DNA of 64,000 bases from Pollenia angustigena (Eukaryota; Arthropoda; Insecta; Diptera; Polleniidae): contig OV884059.1 of NCBI GenBank assembly GCA_930367215.1, forward strand, positions 21,476,945-21,540,944, written 5' to 3'. Position 1 is the stretch's first letter. Each line of letters starts with the position of its first letter. Below are positions 24,001 through 37,316 of the stretch, piece after piece. The notes beneath the pieces were generated by a model, which saw only the letters and a list, made by a program, of their open reading frames with translations, did no database searches and was not told the origin of the DNA. A program made the position numbers and the translations under genes.

Positions 24001-27000
24001 AAAAACATAAACTTTGCCAATTAAATATGTCGACGAGAGAAGGGGAGAGGCTAACGAAGTAACATGAAATATTGCAGCCGTACTAATAACCTTACTAAAC
24101 TCTGGTTAAAGATTTGCTAAACTCTTGTTAATGTGCTGCCAAAAGTTTGCCATATTGTGAAAATCAGCCGAACGCGCTTTTTGAGAACGAACCCGAACTT
24201 CGGTTAATTTTGACAAGTTCGGCCGAACCCGAACCCGAACTTTTTGTTAATAAATCTGAACAATTGTAATTAAATTTCGGGAAATTATTACATTTTAAAT
24301 TTTGGAAGGATGCAACATGAAAAGATAAATTGCACTTTATACCTAGTAGTTAAAACTATTTTATAGTTAAAAATAGTTCGGAATTGCTTTTTTTTTTAAG
24401 ACAAAAAATAAAGTTCAAGTTTAATACAGTATACATTAGGGCTATAACTTTTTCACACTTATTGCGAAAATCAAAAACGGCATAGTATAGTCGTGTATAA
24501 CATTAAAAGTTATTAATAAAAAATATTATAATTTTTTCGGATTGTTAAAAAAGTTCACGCAGGGATCGTGTTGAAGTTTGAAAACAACCATTTTATCTCA
24601 CGGACATTTTAAAAACTATACACCTGATATTTGTATGTATTCCTATAAGTATCACTTAAATGCTATTTTGGAATTTATCCACTGCTTTAGATTTAAAAAT
24701 TTTCCTACGGTTTACAATTCATCGCGGTTCAAAATTTCTTAGAAGGTTTTAGAAATGTTCTTCCCTGCGTGGGGTTTTTTTTCGCAAAACGACGGGAGAC
24801 AGGTGTTTTCATTACATTCTTGGCCACTCCTTTGTACTATGCCAATAATTAGGTTATAGCCCTAGTATACATATTAGTATTCAAACCTCTACAATGTATT
24901 TTTTGAATTTGCGTTTAATATTGGCGGTAGTTTGTTTGCTTGGCAATGAACTCCCCATTGACATTTGTTTGGCGCAACATTTGCATTGAGCGCTTGCTCA
25001 ATTTTTTTCAAAAAAACTCCAAAATGGGTTGGATGACATTTTTATCTGGAAATATGTATACTACAAAGTTTGGTTTGTTGTTCACCCAAAACTATAGATT
25101 ATCTTACCATTCGCAGAATATAAATAGAGAGTATTTTTGTGCCAAATAAAATTTAAACGTTTTTTTGTTGTATTTTCTAAAAATTACACATACAAAGACA
25201 TTTTTATACACTTAAGCATTTTGTTTAGTCGTCGCTGTATTTTTTCGAACTAATAATCATAGAGAAAAATAGTTGTATTGATTTCGTATTATTTTCATAA
25301 ACAATGATGCCAAATTATAATTTGAAATTATAATAAATAAGGGTAATCAAGATGGTAATTGTGCAAATTTGTAATGTGTAAATTTGCAGTGCATATTATG
25401 ATTGATCGAGAGCATACCACTTTTCTGGCAGCACTGTTAAAAAATCTGCATTTGTTTACAATTATACACAAGCAAATTAAAATAAATGCTTTCTTTTTAA
25501 TTAATTTAAATTGAATTCTCTATTTTATTTTACAATCTGCGAAAATGTTCAAGTTATAAGTTTTCTTAAAATCAACATGGCATTTAATATGTCAAATGTT
25601 ATTGCTTACATTTGTTTGCAACTGAACAAATATGCACTACTAACTTTGCTCATGGTTTTTTAGTGCAAACTAAGTAAAAAAGAGCAAATTGCAAATACGT
25701 ACATTTTGTTGTTGTGTTGTGCAAATGTGTGTATTTTTGCACGCATTTGCATCGTTTGCACACTTTGCACTACCCATCGTGATTTCCTTTAATATGTTAT
25801 TCCCTAAAAAAGTTCGGTGTTCGGTAAAGTTCGGTAAAAATTTCGCCGAACACCGAACTTTGACCGAACATCATTTTTTGCCGAACTCCGTAACCGAACC
25901 CGAACGTTTGGTCGGACACTATATTTAAATATTAAATTTATTTTAACTCTAAAAACTAACTGAAATGTTTATACATATGTATGTGGAGGAAAAAACAAAA
26001 AAAAAAAAAAAAAAAAAAATGAACCTCAGCGATTTTTAATGCAAAACGTGTTGCATTTTTGAGCAATATAATGTGGCACCATTCAAATTAAGAGTTGGTT
26101 TATTTTAATTTAGGAGATAAATAAAAGTTTGTAATGAATAAACTCAATGCTAACAAGCTGCTAAGCTTAATCGGCATTCTAGTTAGCCGCTCGTTGCACG
26201 TAGTGTACAAACTGTGTCTAACTTTTTGTTAGGGCTGTTAAAGTATAACACTGCAAGACAAATTTCAACTTTTGCCCTCACTCATGATCAAACTGACCAG
26301 ATTTTGAAAATATAGCTGAAAAAAATATACGTATGTATATCTCAATTTATTTCGCGTTTTTACGCGCAATTCAATTTTGAATGTGAATCCACCTGTCTTT
26401 CACTTGGAGAAGTTTTGATTACACCCACACCCGTTGATCGAGATTCCAGATTTTTTGCTAAAATACTTCATACTGTTCTCAGATTTAAAGTGTAAAAAAC
26501 AATGAGCAAAATCGGTCCACGGGTTCAATGCGTTTGTGCTGATGTTTGCAACACATTAAAATATTCGGCCTAGATCCACCTTTTAGTATACAGAATCACT
26601 TTCTGAGTCAATATAATGTAAACCTTGATAGCTACTTTACTATATAGATGATAATATCTAAACAATATTCGGCACGAAGAACTTTTACATGAATCTTGAC
26701 CTTATAACATAATTTATTTATGGTGAGTTCATTATTGCCCATGGGTCCCAAATAGGGTACACTCTCAGGCCGAGGCCACGCAATGAGCGGCTAAGCGGCT
26801 GAGCGGTGAGCGTCAAGTGGCCTTTTACTGAGCGTCATTTCTGAGCGGTTAGTTGTTAAAATGCCATTGTAAAGAGTGGCTCGTTAAATGTAATTACGCA
26901 AAAATCGAATTCATAAAAATTTAATACCTGTTCGTCGAATTCGAGCGAAGGCTTTGTTCGCTTAACTTACATTTAAAACAAAAACAAACTATAATATAAC

Positions 27001-30000
27001 TATAATATATGCAAGGCGACATTACGGCGAATTTAACCATTTATATACATATGTATCTACCCAATACAATACTGCCGTATGTCTGTGAAATCTTTTTATT
27101 TACTGTTGCAAAAAGTTAACACCAGATTAACAAAACAAAAAATAATTTCTCGGTCATATTTTTATTTTTAAAATTTGGTAATCTGTCTTCCCATAATAGA
27201 GGTCGGCTTTGTACAGATCAGAGAACTGCAAAATCACTTTTTTTCTTGATTTATTCATACGCTAAAATTTACATTAACTGCCGGTTTAACGATGTCGAAC
27301 GTCATCGTTCGCATAGAAAATTATATTTAAAACAATAACAAAATTCGAAAATTTGTTTTTGTTTTAAATGTAATATTCTATGCGAACGTTAACGTTCGAA
27401 ATCGTTGAACAGGCTGTAAATCTACGCCTGCAAAACAAAGTTCAACATTGGCAGCGTTGCCATTTGTCAAGATTTCTCTTTTTTTGCGAGTTTTTTGAGA
27501 AGCCATAAAGTTTTTAATTTATTTAAAGTTTTTTTAAGTTTTTTATAAATGTATAAAGTTTTTCAAGTTTGTAGTATGTAAGTTTTGGACGTTTTAAAAA
27601 AAATTATGTTAACAATAATACTTACCTTAAAAATCCCAAAGATATTTATTTAGGTACTGAAGTAATTTCAGCACAAGCTTCAAACAAATTATCTGAAGAT
27701 GATGAAACAGACTTAAGAGTTCATAGTTTAAAGTTTTATGTTGAACTTTGCAATGTATTGTTAAAATGGTTTTATTTTGATAACGACTTTCTTAAACAGA
27801 ACCTTTTAATATAATAAAAGGTTACCAAAAAAGTATTGCTCAATTATGTGCTTTTTTCCCAAATGTTTTAGATGTCAGTGATATTCACTTTAAATTTTCG
27901 GAACATAATTTACAAAAAGAGCAAAATATTGAGAGTTTTTGGGAGGATGTATTTAAAGTAAGACGTTGCGATAAGTCCGAAGTTTTTCCATATTTAAAAA
28001 AAATTGGTTTATTCAATTTTGTCGTTACCAATATCTAGAGCAAATGTAGAGCGTATTTCTTCAAAAATTAATTTAAACAAAAATAGTGTTAGAAACAAAT
28101 TAGACAACTTTATGTGATATTTTACAAACAAAAGACTTTTTGAAACAAATAACAGTGATTGAAGCAACTTTAAGCAATCAAAAGAAATGGCTAATTTATA
28201 TTTAATGTTTTTATATCTGTAAATAAAATGAATTCCTAATACATTTTGGTATTTTCTTTTAAAAATTTGGCACTTTTGAAAAAGAAAGTTTTTCTTGAGA
28301 AATCAAGTTTTTTTTCTGAGTCAACAAGATTTTTTTTAAAAATATATGGTAACGCTGAACATTGGTCATTTTGAAAGTGCCCTGCAAATAAAATTGGACC
28401 ACCTCATTCATTTTGATAAAATGGACTACTCCATGGACTGGTCCGATGTAATGCAAGCATGGGCCATGTCATTGTTAAAAAGTTTTTGTAGTGAGACGAC
28501 ATGTCTTCGTTTTTTAACGACATGCTTTCGTTTTTAAACGACTTCAAAACTAAACCTCTTGAGTATACCATGGAGTAGTTTTAAAACTACTCCTTAGTGG
28601 TCCAAAGGTGGGTTATATGGTCCTCTCCTAGGACATCGTAATGTTAAATAGACCAGGTCCCTTGTGGACTACTCTTTACACGTGTGTTTGGACTGGTCCT
28701 ATTATTTGCAGGGTGCTTTCCCAACAAACAAGTCAAACTTTTGAAATGAAATGACTTTATCATTTGACATCAAACACAATTCTCAAACGTTTTTCAATTG
28801 TTTGATTTAACTTTTAAATTGAAATTGATAATGATTTGAAAATAAACATTTGATAGCAAATGTTTTATCAATTATTATTGAAAAAAATTTCACGTTCGAA
28901 ATGTCAAAAAGAAAATACAGAAGATTTTGGAATCGAACCAAAGACATTTTAATGTTACATTGTTACGTAAAATTCTCAAAGTAGTTTGATTATAAAATTG
29001 TGCCAGGTTTCGCTTAATTACGCCTTTTTATACCTATATGGCCACAAAAACTACTTCTATTTTTTTCACGTTCGAACCGCTACTTCTTTTGCCATTATCT
29101 ATGGCCTAGAATCGCGCCCTCCATAAACTTTAGCACAGATAACAGTGCTTTCTTAGTTCTATTATTTAAGGGTTAAGAGAATGTAAAAATATTTGTTGTT
29201 TAAAATGTTATTGCATTTTTGATGCGTATGACTGTCACGTTCAACACTTTGGATTTACCCATATTCACTTATGCCATGTTTATTTTTTGACGCTCAGAAA
29301 ACAACTAAAAACTAGAACAACTTTTATTCCTGAGCGACGCCGCTTAGCCGCTCAAAAATTTCGCTCATTGCGTGGCCACTTCAGTACCCTACAAGAATAG
29401 TGACGGTCATTTGACCTATCATATGACCGACATTGCTGATACAGATATCGGTCATCGCGTAGAACAAAGTTTCTATCATTTTCTTAAGGCCAACGTGAAA
29501 AAATGACCTAAACTTTTGTGTACGTGTGATTTTGCATCCTTCTTAAACCTATGAATTTTGTGCTAGATAAAACATATATCTGAGCTGCTTACTCTTATAC
29601 TCTTTACATATCAGTACTGATGTATAAACCGGACACAGCTGACTAGTCAGTACTGATGCATATACCGGTCACAGCTGACTAGTCAGTACTGATGCATATA
29701 TTCGTCACTGTTGACGTATTTTTAGCTTAAATAAAACACGATTCATTTTATTAAATTCTCATACATATTTTTGTTTTTTATTTAAAATAAAATTCAATAT
29801 TTGTTCGTTTTACACAATAAATAAATAATTATTTTTTGTCCTATGAGGTAATTTAAATTTTATAAAGCTTTTTTGCAATAGTCCCAACTTCAATATTTCC
29901 CTTGGTTTTTGCTTAAGTCAACCTTTGGTTAACATTGATGCTATAGATAAGTACATATACTAAGGAATGATCCTATACAATACCAGAATATCTTGTAGTT

Positions 30001-33000
30001 TCATTAGAATCATTCCTAAGTATATGTTTACATCTATAGCATCAATGTTAACCAAAGGTTGGCTTAAGCAAAAACCAAGTGAAATATTTAAAGAATGGGA
30101 ATATTGCAAAAAGGCTTAATAAAACAGGGACCGTAACAGTTATTCCTCCTTGCATAAACGTCAGATGATAACAGTTTTTTTTATTAAATATTAGACGTTG
30201 CTCGTAACCAATAGTTTTATTAAAAAGTTATTGGTTTTTGCAAAACGTTTGGCTAGACCAAACACCATTTAACTGTTTTTAAATATCATTGTACAATTCT
30301 GCTACATATTGTATCCATTCGAAACGTTTGCCGTGTTTAGTTTTTACTAAAAACTTTTTAGACAATTTGTTAAACCATAAAGAGTGTCTGATTCCACACA
30401 ATTGTAAAGAGCACACACTAAAGAGGTCATTGTGCGATCAAGAAGTGCTAGATTTGTGTTTTTCGCTACAATTTGCAAAATACTGTAAAATACAAAAAAA
30501 AAGACGACTTAATTTTATTTAAAAACTAATTTTCATGATAACATACCTCTGAATATCGTATAACCAACTCTGGCTCCTTACAATGCAACCAAATCAAGTT
30601 GACTGCTGTACGTATGCGTTTACACCATTCACTGCAGGTGGAAGAATTAACACGGAAAAATGTTTTCGCCTCTAATCATAATATGACGATTATCCAACTG
30701 AACATCGGGATGAGCCTCTTCATTGAGAATACTTTCAGCACCGCCAGCAGGAGCCAAACCAATTAATTCCCAGTAATCTACATGCAATTCGTGTCCACCT
30801 GGTGCATAAAACAAATAAATGAGTTTCTACAATATTGTTCACGAAACGAAACTTACCGATTTGCCTTCTGGCACAGGTTTTAGTGTACCAAACATTGTAA
30901 AAATCCGTAATGTAAATAAAAAATTAAACCTTTGCCTTGACGTCTTAAACGATGTGCCCATCCATAGATTTTAACGTTTATGTTAATTTTCGACACATTC
31001 AAATATGCAGCTGGCCAACTGGGATCTTCGGATATGAGTCTTTTTGGCTTCATCCAAATTTTGTTTAGGCTTTTCCGCATCTTCAACTTCGCGTTTTTCT
31101 TTTTCGCATTTTTATAACTTACTTACCCAAATCCTTTGGATTTTCTTTATTTATTTTAATAATTTAATAATTATTAAAATATTTTGCAGTATTTAATTTG
31201 AACAATTCACAAATTTTCACAAATATTAGCCAGTAAAGCGTATGCATAACAAAAATTAAAAAAAAAATTGGCATTTTTGTGGTGTTTTCAGTTGTTCTAA
31301 TCAAACATATATGTTAGAGTGGTACAACTAATGTAAAATTGTTGCAAGTTGTTAGTAAAAATTTTTTTTTTTTTTAGTTTCGGTCATCCATTTCTTGTAG
31401 GGTATTATTTCATATGTTTTAATTTTTTGACGCTCAGCCGCTCATTGCGTGGCCTCGGCCCCAGAAATTTGTTTTTAAATACTGTGGCGTAGGGTATCAT
31501 ACGGTCGGGCTTTACCGACTATACTTTCATACTTGTGGAAAGTTAAATACATTTAAATGCATGAAAGAAAAATAGTTTGTAACACAATGTATGAATTAAA
31601 ACAATAAGTGTAAAGAAAAAAAAATTAATTTTCTCCTAAAAAAAGATCTCCTGGCAACATTGATTTCGGTTAAAAAAAAAACCTAAATACCGTTATATTT
31701 GAACATTTCTTGCTTATTAAACAAACAATAGTATGTAAGCAGTCAAAACCTAAAATTGTATTATTTGGGTATTGTTCAGCTTAAGCAGCTTTAAAACAAA
31801 TTTAAAAGTAATAATAAATACCTACATAGGTATAATAAAAAATATATAAAAATCGAAAACTACCCAATGTTCATACATCCCATAAAAAAAATCAATGCGT
31901 GTAGTGTGAAATAAAGGACGGGCCAGTAGAAATTTTGTATTTGTCTATCTTCCGGTACATGTTAAAATTTTATGACATACTTACATATCGTTAGCTAAAA
32001 TGCAAAAAGACGTAACTAACAAAAAATTCAAAATCGTGTTTTTGATTGATTATTATAAATGCCATTGAACTACATGTCTTCACAAAATTTTACACTTCTG
32101 CGATCAAAAATTGCGCTTTTATTAACAAAAAACAAAGGGACGTAACCACAAGTGTGTTTATTTTATAAATGAAAAACTACGTAATAACTCATTTTTTTTT
32201 CAACAACATATAATGAAATGGTTTCCTTTGAAAACTGTTGAAAGAATTCCATGGATGACTCATTAACGCATGTTTTCTGACATGTTTATAGTTTTCATTT
32301 AATGAAGTTTTTTGCTTCTCCTGTAAAATTATATTTTTGTTAGTTACGTTCTTTTGCATTTTAGCTAACGATATACATAATGTAAAGAAATAAAAAAACA
32401 TTGTAAAGAAGTAATGTTAAAGTTTTTAAATATATATAAGAAGTGCACTAATTAAATTATTCATCATTTGTGCTTTTGCGTAAATTTGAATTTTTTTCAT
32501 AGACCTTTATTAAAGCAAATAAAATAAAATTGTAAGAAGACTTGGGTAACGGTAGTGTTTAAAGAAAAAAAAAATAATAATGTTATAAAAAGAAAAGAGT
32601 TTGCAGTTAGTTAAACTTGTTACTTTTTAAACTTAAACTTCTTCGAAATTATTTTAAATGCTTTTTAAACAATATACCTACATATACCCATCCGTATCTT
32701 TTACAAAACAACCGTATTTGCAATTTCTTAATACATACTTATGTATGTACAAACATTCATACAGAGGATCACAGTGAAATAGTCCATATGTAAGTAGAAC
32801 TTTAAAATGTAAATAATTTCGTCGGCTTAGAGTGTAAACCTGCTAACTCCCTTTTAACAAATTTTACAGAAGAGACAAACAACTTTTTATTTCTCCTATT
32901 TCTGCTTGAGAGGAAAACCAAAAATATTGTTGATTTGATACACTTCAGGACTCAAATTGAAGCAAAACTACATGCTGGCCGACGAGGCATATTTTTCTCT

Positions 33001-36000
33001 ACCATACGCCATTAAAATCTCAATTAACTTAAAAAGTGGATTTAGCAGGTTTACACTCTTAGCTCTTTTAAAAATATATAAATTACTTTAAATTTTTAAT
33101 TCTAAAGGGATTTCGTTATAAATTTTGAGACCATTATAAAACAATAAGTTTTGGCAAAAATTTGTTCTACAAAAGTCTAGCCTAAAATCACCTACATTAC
33201 GCAGATTGTACGGTTGAACATCCGCTACGTATGTTAATTGTTTTTGCATGCAGTTTGGCAGCAATCCATTCTTCATTTTGAATATGCAAATTAAAACATT
33301 CATTACCAGTCTTTGATTGACCGATAGCCACTGCAATTTTTTGTAACATATCATTTTGATGAGATCGTCCGTGTTCCCGTAAAATACATCGCATACCTTT
33401 ATTTTGGAGCTTTTGCAGTCTAATCTTCATCTCTTGACTTCCAAGGAATAACAATGTTGAACAATATTCAAAGTGTGGTTTAACTGTTGTATTATATATG
33501 TTAATAGCTGTAAATGTTGAAATTCTATTTCTGATTCTTCTTAGAAAACCAATTTTTTTTAGAAATTTTTTTGCAAATATAATGCAGATCAAACTTAAGA
33601 TTTTTGTCTATTATAACGCCCAGATATTTAATTTCAGCAACTTGTTCTATTGTCACACCGTTAATACTTATATTTTCATCAGTCTCTCCATCTATAATCA
33701 TAGCTTTTATTTTATTCGTATTAAGTTTTAGTTTGTTCATATTTAGATACTTCACCACCTCCTCCAATTCCGAATTAACGATTCTTACACATTCCTCAGG
33801 ATTACTACCACTTATATAAATTAGTGTATCATCCGCAAACATACAAACTTTAGATTTTTTTAATACTTTTTCCAAGTCGTTTATGTATATTAGAAACAGT
33901 AATGTTCCTAAAACTGCACCCTGAGGTACACCTATGTCAACATCTTCAATTGTTGAGATATACTGACCACATTTTGTTCTTTGGGTTCTATTTTCTAAAT
34001 AACTATTAAAACACTTTAGTTCCACTCCTTTAATGCCATACTTTTGAAGCATTTCCAATAATATTCCTCTATTAACCGTCTCAAATGCTCGTTTCAAATC
34101 TAAGAAAACTGCTACCACACATTTTTTATTTGTAATTTCCGTTTTCCATTGAGTAACCACAAGATTTAAAAGAGATTCACAACATGTTGTTGCCTGAAGC
34201 CTGATTGTGTTTCATTCAATAAATTGTTGTCTTCGAAGTATTTGTTTAATTGATAGTGAACTACTTTTTCCAAAACTTTGCTTATTGTCAACAACATGTT
34301 AACTGGACGAATTTCATCGGGATCCACTGTATTTTTAATTTTCTGAATCGGTACTATACATGACTCTTTAAGACAATCAGGAAATGTTCGTAATTATCTA
34401 ATAACATTTTAATTGTAAGAAAATTTTGATCTTTTTTGTTATTAATTTTTTTCAAAGTATTTTTTAACGTATTACTGTTAATTCTTTCAAATTTAAAATT
34501 TAAATGAGGATTTACTTGAATTAAATTTTCATATCTAACAAATGGTATGCTATTTACGATTTGATTTACACTGCGCACGAAAAACGAATTTTATTCATTA
34601 GCCATTTCTTGTTCATTAGTAACTGACCTTCCATTAATATGTATTTCCTGTACGTTAGAACTATCTTTTTTTAAAACCAGTTCCTTATAGTTTACTATAT
34701 TTAGAACTAACTGTAAAAAAATTTTATTGAATTATTTTCTCATAAGTGTTTTTTTATTGGTTTGAAAAATGCTTATTATTTACTTAAGCTCTAAAAATTT
34801 CTTAACTTTGATGGAATATTAAAAAAAAAGAAAAATACCGTCTATGGGTTTTTTTCTGATTTCGAATATCTAGATTGTTTTCTAACAACTACAAGAAAAA
34901 CAATTGAAAAAATTTAAGGGAGTGAAGTTAAATACGCCAGTTAAATACGTCCCACAATTATTTTAAATACGTTCCACACGCTGTTAAACGTTGCTTAAAC
35001 AAACAAATTTTATTTTGTTAACAAAAAACAAAATAATTATTAAAATAAAAAACTATAAAAAACCAAATAAAGTTTTTATTAAAAAAATAATTTTTTTCTT
35101 TAAAAGAGTATTTTCATAGAAGTTGTTATTATAATAAGGTCAAATATAAGCTGGTCCAATGGGTATTTCTAGAAGACATGAATCGGGGTAGCGGAAGACT
35201 GGAAGTAGCCTAGGGCAAGGTTTTTCATTAACTTAGTATGAAAAATATGGTAATTTTCAAGTCCAAAAAATAGGTATTTCGAGAAGACATGAATCGGGGT
35301 AGCGGAAGACTAGAAGTAGCCTAGGGCAAGTAGATTCCAGCACTATAATTTCTACGTCAAGATTCAGCCCGATATCGGAGATATATAATTTTGAAAATTA
35401 TAGTGCTGGAATCTACTTGCCCTAGGCTACTTCCAGTCTTCCGCTACCCCGATTCATGTCTTCTCGAAATACCTATTTTTTGGACTTGAAAATTACCATA
35501 TTTTTCATACTAAGGTAATGAAAAACCCAAATTTTTGTTGATAAGGCTAATTGTTTTGCCGAATTATTTGCTAATAATTCTTACCTACCAGATAGCAATC
35601 AACCACTACCCGAACTCGAAAAAGTATCCGTAACTATGCCTAGAATATTTTTTCGGGGTCGAGCTGTTAAAAGGGTTCTTGCGGATCTCGACATAAACAA
35701 GTCTCCTGGGCCGGATGGTATACCTGCACTGGTCTTGAAGCAGTGCTCTTCGACGCTAGCTCGTCCCTTAGCAAATCTTTTCAGCACTTTATACCGTGCC
35801 GCGGAATTTCCAGTCTGCTGGAAAGTTGCTAACGTAACGCCAATTCCTAAAAAGGGAACCGCTAATAACCCTGAAAATTACCGCCCAATTGCAATTTGTT
35901 CGGCACTTTCCAAAGTTATGGAGAGTATGGTAAATTACCATCTTGTCAAATATCTAGAATCAAACTACCTACTAAGCGACCGCCAGTATGGCTTTCGTAG

Positions 36001-37280
36001 AGGTCGCTCTACTGGAGACTTACTAGCTCTGTTATCGGAAAAATGGTGCCATTCCATTCACTATTTTGGCGAAAGTAAGGTAATTGCTTTGGATATTTCT
36101 AAGGCGTTTGACAGAGTCTGGCATGGTGCACTCTTGTCAAAACTTGCTGCATTTGGTGTCGGTGATAATTTCTCTCGATTTATATCGAGTTTTCTCAGAG
36201 ATCGCACTATACGAGTTGTTATAGATGGGGTTTCGTCAAACGAGTTCAAGATTCATTCAGGGGTGCCGCAAGGCTCCGTTCTTTCTCCTACTCTATTTCT
36301 TATCTTTCTAAACGACCTCCTTTGTCAAACTTACAACCCTATCTACTCTTTTGCAGATGACAGCAACCTTTGCAACTCGTTCTCATTCGAATGTAGACCA
36401 AGCGTATCCGATGTCGCTGCTATGAGGCAGAATATGAATGATACGCTTGGCCGAGACCTTGACATAATCTCGGAATGGGGTCGTGCGAATAGGGTCGATT
36501 TTAATGCCCGAAAAACCCAATGTTGCGTGCTGACGCATAAACGCGCGACAAATCAAGGTGCCTCATCTGTATATATGGGTGGTATAATTATTGAGGAATC
36601 AGAATCTCTTGATGTTCTGGGCATGAGGATACAATGTGATGTCCGATGGACAGAACATATATTCAAGGTGTCGAAAGAAGCATTCAAGTGCCTCGGTTTT
36701 CTAAGACGGTGTAAGATATACTTCACTCCATCTGATCTCCTCACTATTTATACCACCTATATCCGACCGCGTATGGAATACAACTCTCATGTGTGGGCCG
36801 GTGCTTCAAAGTCTATTTTGGAGCTTCTCGACCGCGTGCAGGAGAGGGCGAAGGTTCTCATTGGTGACAGTAGGGTATCCAATTCTATTGACTCCCTCGA
36901 GCACCGTCGCAATGTGGGTTGTATTTGTCTGTTTTATCGTTACTACAATGGGATGTGTTCTGACGAAATTAGGGATCTGGTTCCCGAAACCCGTACGTTT
37001 GTTCGCAATACACGTTTTTCCTCAAGAGCCCATCCTTATGTGGTCGATTGGCAGGTGAATCGTACAACGCATTACAGAGAGAATTCATTTTTTTCCCGCA
37101 CAGTTCGTATGTGGAATAAACTTCCTGCAGAAGTCTTCCCTCTCACTTACAACATGATTAAGTTCAAATCGAATGTTCACAAACACTACTCCCTCTATCC
37201 TCCTTCCCACAACCTATTTTCCTAGTTCCAACACAATGCAATGCATTAGTAGGGGTCATCCCCTGAGTGCTGGTCCTAAC

Positions 37281-37316
<36 letters not shown>

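Larger units (their letters stand above)
29387..31402. mobile_element. 2.0-kb TIR element carrying a host gene fragment
   Basis: Ends CCCTACAAGAA (29387) and TTCTTGTAGGG (31402), with subterminal TGACGGTCAT / CGGTCATCCA and TA on both outer flanks (29385-29386, 31403-31404). It contains a tandem repeat, a long foldback and part of an asparaginyl-tRNA synthetase gene, and no transposase that I can see. TA duplication suggests the Tc1/mariner group, but the TIR is not one I recognise. Confidence 0.7.
26768..31460. mobile_element. Composite 4.7-kb insertion with GGCCGAGGCCACGC termini
   Basis: The left end GGCCGAGGCCACGCAATGAG mirrors the right end CTCATTGCGTGGCCTCGGCC. AGCGGCTAAGCGGCTGAGCG and GACGCTCAGCCGCTC follow inside. 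A further right-type end is at 29320-29377 (CGCTCATTGCGTGGCCAC), so at least two related copies or a rearranged right end are present. It interrupts the dispersed repeat at 26515/31461 and contains a hAT relic, a palindrome and the 2-kb element at 29387. Confidence 0.7.
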
